64,000 nt of DNA. Source: SAR324 cluster bacterium. GTDB lineage: Bacteria; SAR324; NAC60-12. The notes under the pieces were generated by a model. That model was not told the origin of the DNA. It was given only the letters and a program-made list of their open reading frames with translations, and ran no database searches. The stretch lies in the NCBI GenBank assembly GCA_028281495.1, contig JANQJU010000020.1, positions 243,468 to 307,467 of the forward strand, written 5' to 3'. The translations under genes and the position numbers were made by a program. This document shows, piece after piece, positions 1 to 9,553 of this stretch (positions are counted from its first letter, which is position 1; every line of letters begins with the position of its first letter).

Positions 1-1010
1 AGTTCATTGGAAACTCCTTTGGACTGAGACGCGGTAGAAGGTTCTTCACCGAAGCCCGTAGCAATAACTGTGATTTGAAGGCGATCTTCCAAATTGGGAT
101 CAATGGAAGCTCCCCAGATGATTGTTGCATCTTCATGCGCTTGCTCCTGAATAAAAGTAGCCGCATCATTAACTTCATGCATGCTCATACTGGTACTACC
201 AACCATGTTCACTAGAATGCCACGTGCTCCAGTTATTTTACAGTCGCTAAGGAGCGGACTATGGATGGCTTTTTCGGCGGCGTTAATAGCTCGTTTTTCT
301 CCTGCTGCTACTCCAGTACCCATGACAGCCTTGCCGCCATTTTGCATGATAGTTCGTACATCTGCGAAGTCTAGATTGATGATACCTTCGTTCGTTATAA
401 GATCGGAAATTCCCTGAATTGCTTGACGCAGGACATCGTCGGCTAAGCTGAAGGCTTCCATCATTGAAGTTTTAGGATTTACCAAGCTAAGCAAATTGTC
501 ATTTGGAATAACTATTAAAGTATCGACATGTGCTTTGAATTCCTCAATACCTTTGGAAGCATTGCGTTTTCGTTGTTTGCCCTCAAATTGAAAGGGAATT
601 GTAACCACTCCAACGGTTAATGCTTGCATCTCTCTTGCGATTTGGGCAACGATAGGTGCTCCTCCAGTCCCTGTACCTCCGCCCATTCCTGCGGTAACAA
701 ATACCATATCTGCACCAGAAACAAATTCTCGGATCAAATCTACATTTTCAAGAGCAGCTTCTCTTCCAACTTCAGGCTTGGCTCCAGCACCTAATCCTCG
801 TGTACAATTGATACCAAGTTGAAGTTTATAAGCTGCGGCAGAGTCACGTAGGTCTTGCAGGTCCGTATTAGCTGCAATGAATTCTACTGCTGAGGTGTCC
901 ATCACTTTCACCATACGGTTTATGGCATTTCCACCCCCACCACCAACTCCAACAACTTTGATGACTGGATTATCACTTTCTGTTTGCTTGATATCGGAAA
1001 ACCCTAGCAT
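1..1010 (-). CDS. ftsZ: Cell division protein FtsZ (3' end outside window)
   Basis: Tubulin-like GTPase that polymerises into the Z ring at midcell. The reading frame starts at the ATG at 1010, behind the ribosome site AGAGGAAT, and runs off the left edge after 336 visible codons. The tubulin signature GGGTGTGG lies at residues 110-117, a nucleotide-contact AANTD at 46-50, and the T7 catalytic loop NLDFADV at 212-218. The C-terminal linker and the conserved tail that binds FtsA lie outside the window. It follows ftsA by 21 bp in the same direction, so the two are surely one operon. Family membership is clear from these motifs. Confidence 0.98.
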   Translation of the reverse strand, partial: MLGFSDIKQTESDNPVIKVVGVGGGGGNAINRMVKVMDTSAVEFIAANTDLQDLRDSAAAYKLQLGINCTRGLGAGAKPEVGREAALENVDLIREFVSGADMVFVTAGMGGGTGTGGAPIVAQIAREMQALTVGVVTIPFQFEGKQRKRNASKGIEEFKAHVDTLIVIPNDNLLSLVNPKTSMMEAFSLADDVLRQAIQGISDLITNEGIINLDFADVRTIMQNGGKAVMGTGVAAGEKRAINAAEKAIHSPLLSDCKITGARGILVNMVGSTSMSMHEVNDAATFIQEQAHEDATIIWGASIDPNLEDRLQITVIATGFGEEPSTASQSKGVSNE

Positions 1011-1031
1011 ATTCCTCTTTTGTGAGTCGGA

Positions 1032-2270
1032 CTAAAAAAATTCATGCAACCAATCTTTCATGCGTCGAGAAACTTTATGAAACAAGTTGGTCTCGTCTCC
1101 AGAAAATTGCAGTTTGCTTTGACTATTGATTCCATATCTTACTAAGCCAACACTAGTAGCATATTTAGGAGAATAGATGAGTTCTTGGATACCGGAAATA
1201 TTTTCTGGAAATCCTACCCTCACTGGAAGGTTTAGAACTTGGCTTGCTAACTCATCTGCTCCAGGCATAATGCAGGTACCTCCAGTAATTACGACACCAG
1301 AAGCAATTACATTGCGATATTGCGATTTTTCGATTTCCATTGCGATAAATTCAAAAATTTCACGAAAACGGTCTTCAAGAATTTCTGCTAGAACCTGTTT
1401 TTGAATGTTCCGTGTCCTCCTACCCCCTACACCAGCAGCCTGAACCATTTCATCAGATTTCACCATTGAAATCATGGCTACTCCATAATCGTGTTTAATC
1501 TCTTCTGCTTCTGCCAAAGGAGTACTTAGACCTATAGCGACATCTTTAGTTAGGTGGTCACCACCTAGCGCCAAAACAGCTGTATGTACAATACTTCCCT
1601 CCGAATAAATGGTGATATCGGTAGTTCCGCCTCCTATATCAACCAGTACTACACCAACTTCCTGTTCATCCGGACTAAGAACAGCTTGACTGGAAGCTAA
1701 AGGTTCTAAGACAATATCCTCGACCTCAAGTCCAGCTTGGTTACAACATTTGATAATATTTTGCGCAGATGTAACAGATCCTGTAACAATATGAACATTG
1801 ACTTCTAGGCGAGTACCCGACATACCAAGCGGATTCTGAACACCATCTTGGTCATCTACAATGAATTCTTGTGGAAGAATATGGAGAACTTCCCGGTCAT
1901 TGGGAATTAAAACTTGCGCAGCATCGATTACACGACGAATATCTTCTTCAGTGACAGTTCGATTACGATAAACTGTTACCATACCATGGCTGTTGGTGCC
2001 TTTAATGTGGTGCCCTGCTATGCCAGCATAAACAGAAGTAATTTGCTGACCACACATCAGTTCGCACTCTTCAACAGCTTTTTTGATTGACTGAACCGTC
2101 TTTTCAATATTAACAACTACCCCTTTGCGCAAACCTTCCGATTTTGCTGTGCCGACTCCAACGATATTCAAAATATCTTTGCTATCTGCTTCTGCTGCAA
2201 TCGCACAAATTTTGGTAGTCCCAATATCTAGCCCGACGACAATATTACTGTTTTTACTCCGTGGCGGCAT
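1032..2270 (-). CDS. ftsA: Cell division protein FtsA
   Basis: Actin-like ATPase that tethers FtsZ filaments to the inner membrane. The phosphate-1 loop GLDIGTTK is at residues 13-20 and the phosphate-2 loop DIGGGTTD at 211-218. The C-terminus (about residues 397-412) is a basic-hydrophobic amphipathic helix, as expected of the membrane-targeting sequence. The length of 412 residues is normal. The start is supported by AGGAG about 8 bp upstream. ftsQ, murC or ddl would usually precede ftsA, but here a gene-poor gap of about 350 bp does, so ftsAZ stands apart from the rest of the dcw cluster. Confidence 0.97.
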   Translation of the reverse strand: MPPRSKNSNIVVGLDIGTTKICAIAAEADSKDILNIVGVGTAKSEGLRKGVVVNIEKTVQSIKKAVEECELMCGQQITSVYAGIAGHHIKGTNSHGMVTVYRNRTVTEEDIRRVIDAAQVLIPNDREVLHILPQEFIVDDQDGVQNPLGMSGTRLEVNVHIVTGSVTSAQNIIKCCNQAGLEVEDIVLEPLASSQAVLSPDEQEVGVVLVDIGGGTTDITIYSEGSIVHTAVLALGGDHLTKDVAIGLSTPLAEAEEIKHDYGVAMISMVKSDEMVQAAGVGGRRTRNIQKQVLAEILEDRFREIFEFIAMEIEKSQYRNVIASGVVITGGTCIMPGADELASQVLNLPVRVGFPENISGIQELIYSPKYATSVGLVRYGINSQSKLQFSGDETNLFHKVSRRMKDWLHEFF

Positions 2271-2620
2271 CCATGCTCCTCACCAGTATACTGACCTATC
2301 CATCATTCAGACGAATGAAAGGAGCGGAGTCAGCTAGACTCAGTATCGTGTTGGTATGATTAATAGATTATAGTTTGTTAAGGAAGGGGTGGTCATAAAA
2401 CTTCAGATATTGTTGCATATAAATTATTATAACAAGTCAAGACCTTAATCACTTTTAGTTAAGTTGTCAACGATATTGTCAGCTTGTTATCACAGTAAAA
2501 AGTAAATGATTTCAAAGTCATCATTTTATTAAACCATCAAACCTGATAAACCAATCACATCTTATATGTCTACTCTATTGGTATAGAATCTATTGACTCA
2601 AAAAGATAGTATTCTGCCCT
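2271..2620. other. Gene-poor gap upstream of ftsA
   Basis: AT-rich interval between the ftsA start and the end of the small lipoprotein gene. I see no convincing coding frame or RNA gene. It holds the probable ftsAZ promoter (separate entry). Confidence 0.6.
2426..2434 (-). promoter_or_regulatory. Candidate extended -10 promoter for ftsA-ftsZ
   Basis: On the minus strand this reads TGTTATAAT, which is a perfect -10 hexamer with an extended TGn element. No good -35 hexamer lies 17 bp upstream, which extended -10 promoters tolerate. Transcription would begin near 2419 and leave a leader of about 150 nt before ftsA. The call rests on pattern only. Confidence 0.4.
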
Positions 2621-2977
2621 CTATCGTTGAAAAGAGCAACGCTGACCATTCAAGAAACTTGTTGTTCCGAGTGCACAGCTTTGTTTTCCTTCATCAGATC
2701 TACCGCAACGATAAAAACCATCCTCCAATACAACATTTAAAAAAATTTTTGGAGATACTTGGGGATCAATAATTCGAACCTGACCATTAATGATAGAAAA
2801 ATTTTGTTTTTGCCAGTGTCGAGCAATTTGACATATGCGTTGGATTTCTAAATCTTTAGCATCGTAATATTTATATTGGACTTGTGTACTATTAGAACAA
2901 GCTGCAATCCAGTAAAACACAATAATTAAAAGCTGAAGTTTGAAAGCAGTGGGTGAAAAACTCCAGAATAAATTCAT
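2621..2977 (-). CDS. Small predicted lipoprotein, unknown function
   Basis: This 118-residue protein is not recognised. A hydrophobic segment at residues 14-26 ends in I-A-A-C, which fits a lipobox with the lipidated cysteine at position 27, so an outer- or inner-membrane lipoprotein is likely. The mature part contains three more cysteines (Cys49, Cys92, Cys101, by rough count), which could form a disulfide. It lies 20 bp downstream of trkA in the same direction and is probably transcribed with it. Nothing in the sequence shows a role. Confidence 0.6.
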   Translation of the reverse strand: MNLFWSFSPTAFKLQLLIIVFYWIAACSNSTQVQYKYYDAKDLEIQRICQIARHWQKQNFSIINGQVRIIDPQVSPKIFLNVVLEDGFYRCGRSDEGKQSCALGTTSFLNGQRCSFQR

Positions 2978-2997
2978 ACCTAAAGATATTTAAGAGC

Positions 2998-4389
2998 TTA
3001 ATGGAATAATTTACGGACTTCTTTCAAACTGAGTGAATTGCAAATCACGATAACCCTTTCCCCACTTTGAATATGCGTCTCTCCGACGGCGATCTCCCAT
3101 TTTCCTTCTCTAAAAATACCACCAATCAGGATACCGCTATTTTCCAAAGAGGAACTTAGCTTATAAAGAGGTTTCCGAGTGATAGACGAATGCGATCCGG
3201 CAACCAGTTCTACAACTTCAGCATCGACTCCATGTAAATGAGCTACTGACAGAAGCTCATGACGGCGGATAAATTTCAGAATTTCATTAGCTGCAGAAAT
3301 TTTGGCATTTAGGGCAATATCTAGACCAATTGTAGAAGCTAAAACTAAATAATCCTCTTTATCAACAAGGGCAATTGTTTTGCCTGTGGCACCTTGTTGA
3401 GGAGAACGATTCTTTCGGTTCATGAGATGCTTGGCAAGTAAACAGCTGATTATATTGGTTTCATTGTCTTCAGTGGTGGCAATAAAAGTCTCTGTATCCA
3501 ACACTCCGGCTAAAGCAAGAACATTAGCATCTGTACCGTCTCCATGGAGGACTTGAGTATACTTTAAGGTTGAAGCAAGCTCTGCTGCTTGCTTTGCTGA
3601 ATCTTCAATAAGTTTGATCTGTACCGTCTTTTCTAGCAATTGAGCAATACGATAGCCAATTAACCCACCTCCTAAAATCATTATCCGTTGAATACTGCGC
3701 TGCTGAATGCCCATAAGGTCCATTAAACTTGTTAGATCTTGAGTGCGCGCCAAAATAAAAATTTGATCTCTGTGTGAAATAATGTCTTGTCCCCTTGGAA
3801 TGATCGTTGTAATGCCACGAGCAATTGCAACTACTCGAAATGGAAAAGCATTATACCTTTGAGAGATTTCGCTTAATGTTTTGTTTATTAAAGGAGAGGT
3901 TTCATGAATACGAGTAGCTAAAACCTTCATTTGGCCGTCTGCAAGATCCAAAACATCATTTGCCGCAGCTCTCAAAATTAACCGTGCAATTTCTTGAGCT
4001 ACAGACTCTTCTGGATTCACCATAAGATCTATTTTGAGGTCTTCTGCTGTGAGAATTGAATCTTCATTACCAAAATCTAAAGTTCTAGCTCGAACAATTT
4101 TTCTACTAATTCCAAAACGATCTGCGATCAACGCAGTCAGCATGTTCACAGCATCGTTGTCAGTAGTCGCAATCATTAAATCCATCTTTTCCGCCTGAGC
4201 AACCTTCCAATAAGATACCTGCATTGCATTGCCTTCAATTGTACGTGCATCAAGGTTTTCCTTTGCATAACGTACCAATTCTGGATTTGGCTCAATGATT
4301 GTGACTGAGTGGCCTTCATGCGTAAGACGTTTCGCAACATGCAAGCCAACTCCACCAATGCCTAGTATCAAAATATTCTGAATGGACAT
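2998..4389 (-). CDS. trkA: Trk potassium uptake regulatory subunit TrkA
   Basis: Peripheral NAD(H)-binding gating subunit of the Trk/Ktr potassium channel. The 463 residues form two tandem RCK units. The first Rossmann motif is GIGGVG at about residues 10-15 and the second GGGLIG at about 241-246. Each Rossmann fold is followed by a TrkA-C type domain, giving the usual TrkA length. No trkH/trkG membrane subunit lies nearby, so the channel partner must be encoded elsewhere. The gene is 89 bp downstream of the PRPP synthetase-like gene in the same direction and may belong to the htrA-pur transcript or have its own promoter. Confidence 0.93.
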   Translation of the reverse strand: MSIQNILILGIGGVGLHVAKRLTHEGHSVTIIEPNPELVRYAKENLDARTIEGNAMQVSYWKVAQAEKMDLMIATTDNDAVNMLTALIADRFGISRKIVRARTLDFGNEDSILTAEDLKIDLMVNPEESVAQEIARLILRAAANDVLDLADGQMKVLATRIHETSPLINKTLSEISQRYNAFPFRVVAIARGITTIIPRGQDIISHRDQIFILARTQDLTSLMDLMGIQQRSIQRIMILGGGLIGYRIAQLLEKTVQIKLIEDSAKQAAELASTLKYTQVLHGDGTDANVLALAGVLDTETFIATTEDNETNIISCLLAKHLMNRKNRSPQQGATGKTIALVDKEDYLVLASTIGLDIALNAKISAANEILKFIRRHELLSVAHLHGVDAEVVELVAGSHSSITRKPLYKLSSSLENSGILIGGIFREGKWEIAVGETHIQSGERVIVICNSLSLKEVRKLFH

Positions 4390-4478
4390 GAGTATTAGTA
4401 GCTGAAGTTATCTATGGGAAACGCATGGTATGCGTCAATGGAATGATTTTTGGGAAAGTCGTGGAGAGATGAGATAAA

Positions 4479-5705
4479 TCAGATTAGTTCATATTGTACA
4501 AAGCGTGTATTTTGTCTTCGAGGGTTCTTAGAAGACAGGTCGACTTCATACCAATTCCCTGCCAATGGAACACTGGACTTCCCATAAAATTCATCTGGAT
4601 CGTGACCATGTTCTAGGCATTGTATGATAGCATTTGCGATCCATTTCTCGATCTTTATGACCATCGTTTTTTTTCGAAGGCGCCCTTGGTCGTCTCGATT
4701 GAGGATATTAGGGATAGTATTCGTTGTGATGAATTGACTGAGGTCGGGAGAATTGAGATTGGCTCGGCCCTCTGCCGAAATATAGGTATGAGTGCAATAA
4801 AAGAATATATTTTCAGGCCGAGAAAGTTCATTTTCAGCGAGCAATTTGACAGTAGCAGCAATTGTTCCTCCTGTGCGTACCATATCATCTAATATGAAAA
4901 CGTCACGTCCTCTCAATAAAGCTACATCTTCAGAAATGTTCAATTCAACGTCCCGTTGGCCATACCTTGTCTTTTCAATATTAATCAAAACTGAATTTTT
5001 TAGACCGGTGAATTCGCGCACCCGACTAGCAAATTCAACAGCACCACTATCAGGGGCAACAAAACCAACGTACTCCCCACCATTTTCAGTCCGTGCTAAG
5101 CCGGATCGCAAAATATAATTGGCTATAAGATGAGAAATATCCAGATTAATGAAATACTTTCGCCCTTGCTCTTCATAATCTCGGTATACTTCTCGATAAA
5201 TTTTATCCATCACTTGCGGTTTATGATTATGAACGGTCATCACTAAATCTACCCCCGATTTACGGAGAAGTTGGGCATATAAACGTGCGGACCAAGCTTG
5301 GCCTGCGAACTTCTTCCGAGAATCGAAATCCGTGATTTGGGGATGGCTGACAGTTCTTGGGCCACGGTCCTGTGCCGAATAAAATAAATCAGGCTCAATT
5401 AATGCGACGAACTCTGCTCCATTTTCTTTTGCTGCTGACGCAATAAGAAAATTCCTCATTGCGAGTTCATTACGAGAGTAGTGAGGAGAAGCTGTTGAAA
5501 TGATATAAATGGATTTCCCTTTTAATCCATACCCAATATTTTCTTTTGTAGCTTCGTCCATAAGAAACCGAGGACAAAACTCATTATTAGCAAACGTTTT
5601 TAGGGAGATTAAGTCTTGAATATCTTCTTCTTGTTGCTTGTTAAAAGCCACACTGATTGCAAAAGAAGCGTCTCCCACATTAGAAACAATAACGCTATCT
5701 GTCAT
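4479..5705 (-). CDS. Divergent ribose-phosphate pyrophosphokinase
   Basis: PRPP synthetase family, making phosphoribosyl pyrophosphate from ribose 5-phosphate and ATP. Family marks are the N-terminal FANNEF (for the usual FANGE), the central APDSGAVEFASR (for SPDxGGxxRA) and the PRPP loop DDMVRTGGT. It departs from bacterial Prs in several ways. It has 408 residues rather than about 315, the second acidic residue of the PRPP loop is Arg, and the GG of the SPDxGG motif is lost. The start codon overlaps the end of purN by 11 bp, so it is translationally coupled to purine synthesis genes. That supports a PRPP-related role. Whether it is the cell's only Prs cannot be told here. Confidence 0.8.
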   Translation of the reverse strand: MTDSVIVSNVGDASFAISVAFNKQQEEDIQDLISLKTFANNEFCPRFLMDEATKENIGYGLKGKSIYIISTASPHYSRNELAMRNFLIASAAKENGAEFVALIEPDLFYSAQDRGPRTVSHPQITDFDSRKKFAGQAWSARLYAQLLRKSGVDLVMTVHNHKPQVMDKIYREVYRDYEEQGRKYFINLDISHLIANYILRSGLARTENGGEYVGFVAPDSGAVEFASRVREFTGLKNSVLINIEKTRYGQRDVELNISEDVALLRGRDVFILDDMVRTGGTIAATVKLLAENELSRPENIFFYCTHTYISAEGRANLNSPDLSQFITTNTIPNILNRDDQGRLRKKTMVIKIEKWIANAIIQCLEHGHDPDEFYGKSSVPLAGNWYEVDLSSKNPRRQNTRFVQYELI

Positions 5706-6345
5706 GATAATCTCTCATCAGAGGTACGTCAGATTTGGGGGAAATTACATGTCTTCCATTCTGATAAATTTGATCTGTCGCAATCCAATAAATTGCTAGT
5801 GGAAGTATTAAATGTTCTTGCTCCAAAATACGAGCAGTTAAAGTATCTTCTGTATCATCTGGAAAGACAGGGACGGCCGACTGTATGATGATTGGACCGG
5901 TATCCACACCTTCATCCACGAAAAATACAGAGCAACCAGCAATTTTGACACCATATTCAATAGCTTGACGTTGGGCATGTAATCCTGGAAATGCGGGAAC
6001 TAAAGAAGGGTGGATGTTAATGAGACGAAACTTCCAATGCTTTACAAAATGAGAAGAGAGAATTCTATTGAAACCTGCAAGGACTACTAGTTCGACACCA
6101 AACGATTCCAAGGCTTTTGTGATTTCAGAGTCAAATGCTTCACGAGAATCAAACTTTTTATGAGAGATACAATGGGTAGGAATACCATGTTGTTCTGCCC
6201 GTTTCAGTGCATAGGCACTAGAGTCATTAGAAATTACAACCTTAATCGCAATAGGCAGTTTACCTGCTTCGCGCTCGTTGATAATTGCTTGAAGATTTGT
6301 ACCATGCCCTGAAACCAGCACGGCAACAGGTAGTGGAGTAATCAT
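5695..6345 (-). CDS. purN: Phosphoribosylglycinamide formyltransferase
   Basis: GAR transformylase, the third step of de novo purine synthesis, using 10-formyltetrahydrofolate. The catalytic motif INIHPSLVPAFPG carries the Asn and His. The catalytic Asp lies in VDEGVDTGPI. Length is 216 residues, typical of PurN. Its ATG overlaps the purD stop by 4 bp and its own end overlaps the next gene, so purD-purN-prs form one tightly coupled unit. The product of PurD is the substrate of PurN, which fits the order. Confidence 0.96.
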   Translation of the reverse strand: MITPLPVAVLVSGHGTNLQAIINEREAGKLPIAIKVVISNDSSAYALKRAEQHGIPTHCISHKKFDSREAFDSEITKALESFGVELVVLAGFNRILSSHFVKHWKFRLINIHPSLVPAFPGLHAQRQAIEYGVKIAGCSVFFVDEGVDTGPIIIQSAVPVFPDDTEDTLTARILEQEHLILPLAIYWIATDQIYQNGRHVISPKSDVPLMRDYHDR

Positions 6346-8114
6346 ATTGCCTCCAATCCAGCTTCTTCATGAGAAGCTGCAACTTGATGTTCCATTTTCA
6401 GTTTATGAAGATGCAGATGTGCCCGAAGATCTGAATAACGTAAAGCTAAGATTTGCGTGGCAAGAAATGCAGCATCAACCGCACTGTTGGGGGTTGTCAT
6501 AGCAACAGAAACTTCGGAAGGTTTTTGTAAGATAGAAAGAAAGGGGTCAAATCCTGTCGTCTCAGAAGCAACAGGAACTCCAATAACAGGTTTGATCGTT
6601 CCAGAAGCCACAATTCTAGAAAGGTTGGTAGCGACTCCTCCTATCACGATAAAAATTTCGATGCCCATGTCTTCCGACACTCTCAGAAATTTTCGAATGC
6701 GCTCGGTCGAGTGATAAACTGATGTGATAGCAACACGATATCCAATATTAAATTGTTCTAAAATGTGCGTTATCTGATGAACAATTTCTAAATCTTTTTT
6801 GCTCTCGATGACAAGACCAACACTGAGTTCTGGTCGATTATCGCGATAATACTTTAAACCTTTCAAACCGATATCACGACGAAACGTCATGCCGTCCCAA
6901 AAAATTTGCCCAATAACACGATAAGCTGCTTGCAAAGCGCTTTCTAAGTTGTCTCCTAATGTGGTTACGCCTAGAACCCTGCCTCCGTTTGTTTGATACA
7001 CAGAGCCATTTAACTTAGTTCCAGAGTGAAAAATTACACAACTGGAATGCTCTTCGTCTGGGGTAGGAAGACCAGAAATGATTTTTCCTTTGTGATAGGA
7101 TGCTGGGTAACCTTGTGATGCAAGCATAACACAAGCTGCTGCTGCGGTATGCCACTTAGGTGTTTGATGGGCTAGTGTTTGATCAGCAATCGATAAAAGA
7201 AGAGGCAATAAATCACTTTTGAGTCGCATCATAAGGGGTTGACACTCGGGGTCACCAAATCTGCAATTGTATTCAATGACCTTCGGCTCACCTTCATGAA
7301 TCATTAGGCCAATATAAATGACACCTTTATATGGGTATCCTTCCGTTGCCATTCCTTGAATGGTGGGTTTAACGATTCTTTCAATAATTTTTTCTTCAAC
7401 TTCCAGCGTGACGATGGGAGCAGGAGAATAAGCTCCCATGCCGCCGGTATTGAGTCCGGTATCTAATTCACCGATTCTCTTATGATCTTGGCAAGATGGG
7501 AACGGAATGAAGTTGATACCGTCAGTGAGGACAAAATAAGAAGCTTCTTCCCCTTTAAGAAATTCTTCAATAACAACGGTTTCTCCAGCATTACCAAATG
7601 CTTCACCAGAAAGCATTTGTTGGACAGCCTGAATTGCTTCTTCTAGTGTTTGGGAAATAACAACACCTTTTCCAGCAGCCAAGCCACTGGCTTTAATCAC
7701 GTAAGGAGGTTGAAGAGTATGTAGATAATCAATAGCAGCTTCAGATGTTTGAAAAGTTCCATAAGCTGAAGTGGGGATAGCGTGATTATGCATGAAATCT
7801 TTAGCAAAAGACTTACTACCTTCTAAGGCTGCCGCTTTAGCACTAGGGCCGACCGCCTTATGACCACTCGATTCCAATTTATCGACAAGCCCTTCCACCA
7901 AATAAATTTCTTGTCCAATGAAGGTTAGATCGATGTTTTGCTGCGAAACGAATTGGAGAATTTCATCATGTGTTGATAAAGGGACAGTTTCTGCGTGCCT
8001 TTTTATTCCATCATTTCCTGGGGCAACATATACCTTTTCAACAAGAGGGCTTTGAACAATTTTCCAGGCGATTGCATGTTCGCGACCACCACTGCCAACA
8101 ATTAAGATTCTCAT
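6342..8114 (-). CDS. purD: GAR synthetase (PurD) fused to a degenerate PurE-like domain
   Basis: Residues 1 to about 425 are a full phosphoribosylamine-glycine ligase. They include the N-terminal GSGGREHA, an ATP-grasp core with IKASGLAAGKGV, and the metal-binding EYNCRFGDPE. Residues 429-575 align end to end with PurE (AIR carboxylase/mutase), including IGVPV and FLATQIL. Catalytic PurE residues are changed. GSxSD reads ESKKD at 437-441, SAHRTP reads SVYHST at 465-470, and the GGAAHLPG segment reads GGVATNLS. The PurE-like part therefore probably lacks normal catalysis and may be structural or regulatory. The gene starts 5 bp after htrA and overlaps purN. Confidence 0.93.
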   Translation of the reverse strand: MRILIVGSGGREHAIAWKIVQSPLVEKVYVAPGNDGIKRHAETVPLSTHDEILQFVSQQNIDLTFIGQEIYLVEGLVDKLESSGHKAVGPSAKAAALEGSKSFAKDFMHNHAIPTSAYGTFQTSEAAIDYLHTLQPPYVIKASGLAAGKGVVISQTLEEAIQAVQQMLSGEAFGNAGETVVIEEFLKGEEASYFVLTDGINFIPFPSCQDHKRIGELDTGLNTGGMGAYSPAPIVTLEVEEKIIERIVKPTIQGMATEGYPYKGVIYIGLMIHEGEPKVIEYNCRFGDPECQPLMMRLKSDLLPLLLSIADQTLAHQTPKWHTAAAACVMLASQGYPASYHKGKIISGLPTPDEEHSSCVIFHSGTKLNGSVYQTNGGRVLGVTTLGDNLESALQAAYRVIGQIFWDGMTFRRDIGLKGLKYYRDNRPELSVGLVIESKKDLEIVHQITHILEQFNIGYRVAITSVYHSTERIRKFLRVSEDMGIEIFIVIGGVATNLSRIVASGTIKPVIGVPVASETTGFDPFLSILQKPSEVSVAMTTPNSAVDAAFLATQILALRYSDLRAHLHLHKLKMEHQVAASHEEAGLEAI

Positions 8115-8119
8115 AAAAT

Positions 8120-9553
8120 TTACTCTGATTTAACAATGATATAACGAGATCCTTGATTGCTCTGAACCAGAAATAAGATTCCCTCTTCAAAGTCTGCCTC
8201 TTGAATGGTTTGTTGGAAGTCCGCAAGAGAATGGATCACTTTTTGGTCAACTTCAGTGATTAAAAGCCCTGCCCGTAGACCCGCTTTATCTGCTGCAGAA
8301 TCCGTTTCAATATCAGTAATGACTACTCCTGTTTCTTGCTCAAGACTATATTGTTGTGCCAATTCCGGTGTCAATTCCTGTGCGGTAATTCCAAGCAAGG
8401 ATTCGGCTTCAGGCCTTTGAGAAGCAGCAATTGGATTAGCTGGGCGTTCTCCCAAAGTAACACGGATGGTTTTAAGTTCCCCTTTGCGAATCAAGTTGAC
8501 CTCGACCGTAGAACCGGCTTTTGCTGCTGCGACTTCGTTTCTCAATTGATTGCTATCCCGAATTAGTTTTCCTTGGAGTTTAACAATTACGTCTCCTTTT
8601 TGGATTCCTGAAGCTTCTGCAGGAGTTCCTGACATGACAGAAGTAATCAAGGAACCATTTGTGTCTTTCAAGCCAAAGGCTTTGGCAAGATCCCCACTAA
8701 TATCTTGAATACCAACCCCTAACCAGCCTCGTGAAACGCTACCTTTATTGATCAGGTCTTCCATAATACGGCGTGCCATTTTTATGGGGACGGCAAACCC
8801 AATGCCTTGATAACCCCCACTGCGAGTGAAGATAGCCGTATTCACTCCAATGATTTCGCCTTTAAGATTAATAAGAGGGCCTCCACTATTCCCCGGATTA
8901 ATGGCAGCATCTGTTTGGATGAAATTTTCATAATCTGTAATCCCAATATTGGAGCGCCCTTTAGCACTAATGATTCCAAAGGTAACCGTCTGTGCCAAGC
9001 CAAAGGGATTGCCAATCGCAATCACAGATTCGCCCACTTGAATCTCGTCAGAATCTCCAAAAGGAAGAGTAGGAAGTTCAGATCCTTCGATTTTTATGAC
9101 AGCAATGTCTGATTGTGGATCTGTGCCTATAATGTTTGCTTCCATTTCACGACCATCATTGAGTTTGACTATGATTTTGTCGGCATCTCCAACCACGTGA
9201 TTGTTTGTCAGAATGTATCCTTCTTGATTGATGATAGAACCAGATCCTAAACCGTCACGTCGAAATTCGCGGTCTTCAGGCGGAGACTGACGTGGTGGGC
9301 GAACTCCTGGGAAGAACCTTTCAAAAAATTCATCATTAAACAAATCATAGGGATTATTCATTGAACGATGACCCCGAATTACTTTCTCTACTCGGATATG
9401 TACCACCGCATTTTGTACTTTTTTTACAATTGCAGCTCTTGCTTTAGAAGCTGAGATCAAGTCCTCTATAGTAACATTTTGAGCCAACGCCGAATTTCCA
9501 GACAGGCTCAAAAATGCAATACTAAGTAGGAGTAATACTATATTTCGAGTCAT
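8120..9553 (-). CDS. Periplasmic serine protease DegP/HtrA
   Basis: Periplasmic quality-control protease. A signal peptide occupies residues 1-24 (cleavage after ALA). The trypsin-like domain carries the triad His119 (NNHVV), Asp149 (SDIAVIK) and Ser223 (GNSGGP). Two PDZ domains follow, at about 270-360 and 380-470. Total length is 477, normal for DegP/DegQ/MucD. The gene heads a co-directional block (htrA-purDE-purN-prs) with a gap of only 5 bp to purD. Pairing a protease with purine genes is not functionally obvious and may be just shared transcription. Confidence 0.94.
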   Translation of the reverse strand: MTRNIVLLLLSIAFLSLSGNSALAQNVTIEDLISASKARAAIVKKVQNAVVHIRVEKVIRGHRSMNNPYDLFNDEFFERFFPGVRPPRQSPPEDREFRRDGLGSGSIINQEGYILTNNHVVGDADKIIVKLNDGREMEANIIGTDPQSDIAVIKIEGSELPTLPFGDSDEIQVGESVIAIGNPFGLAQTVTFGIISAKGRSNIGITDYENFIQTDAAINPGNSGGPLINLKGEIIGVNTAIFTRSGGYQGIGFAVPIKMARRIMEDLINKGSVSRGWLGVGIQDISGDLAKAFGLKDTNGSLITSVMSGTPAEASGIQKGDVIVKLQGKLIRDSNQLRNEVAAAKAGSTVEVNLIRKGELKTIRVTLGERPANPIAASQRPEAESLLGITAQELTPELAQQYSLEQETGVVITDIETDSAADKAGLRAGLLITEVDQKVIHSLADFQQTIQEADFEEGILFLVQSNQGSRYIIVKSE

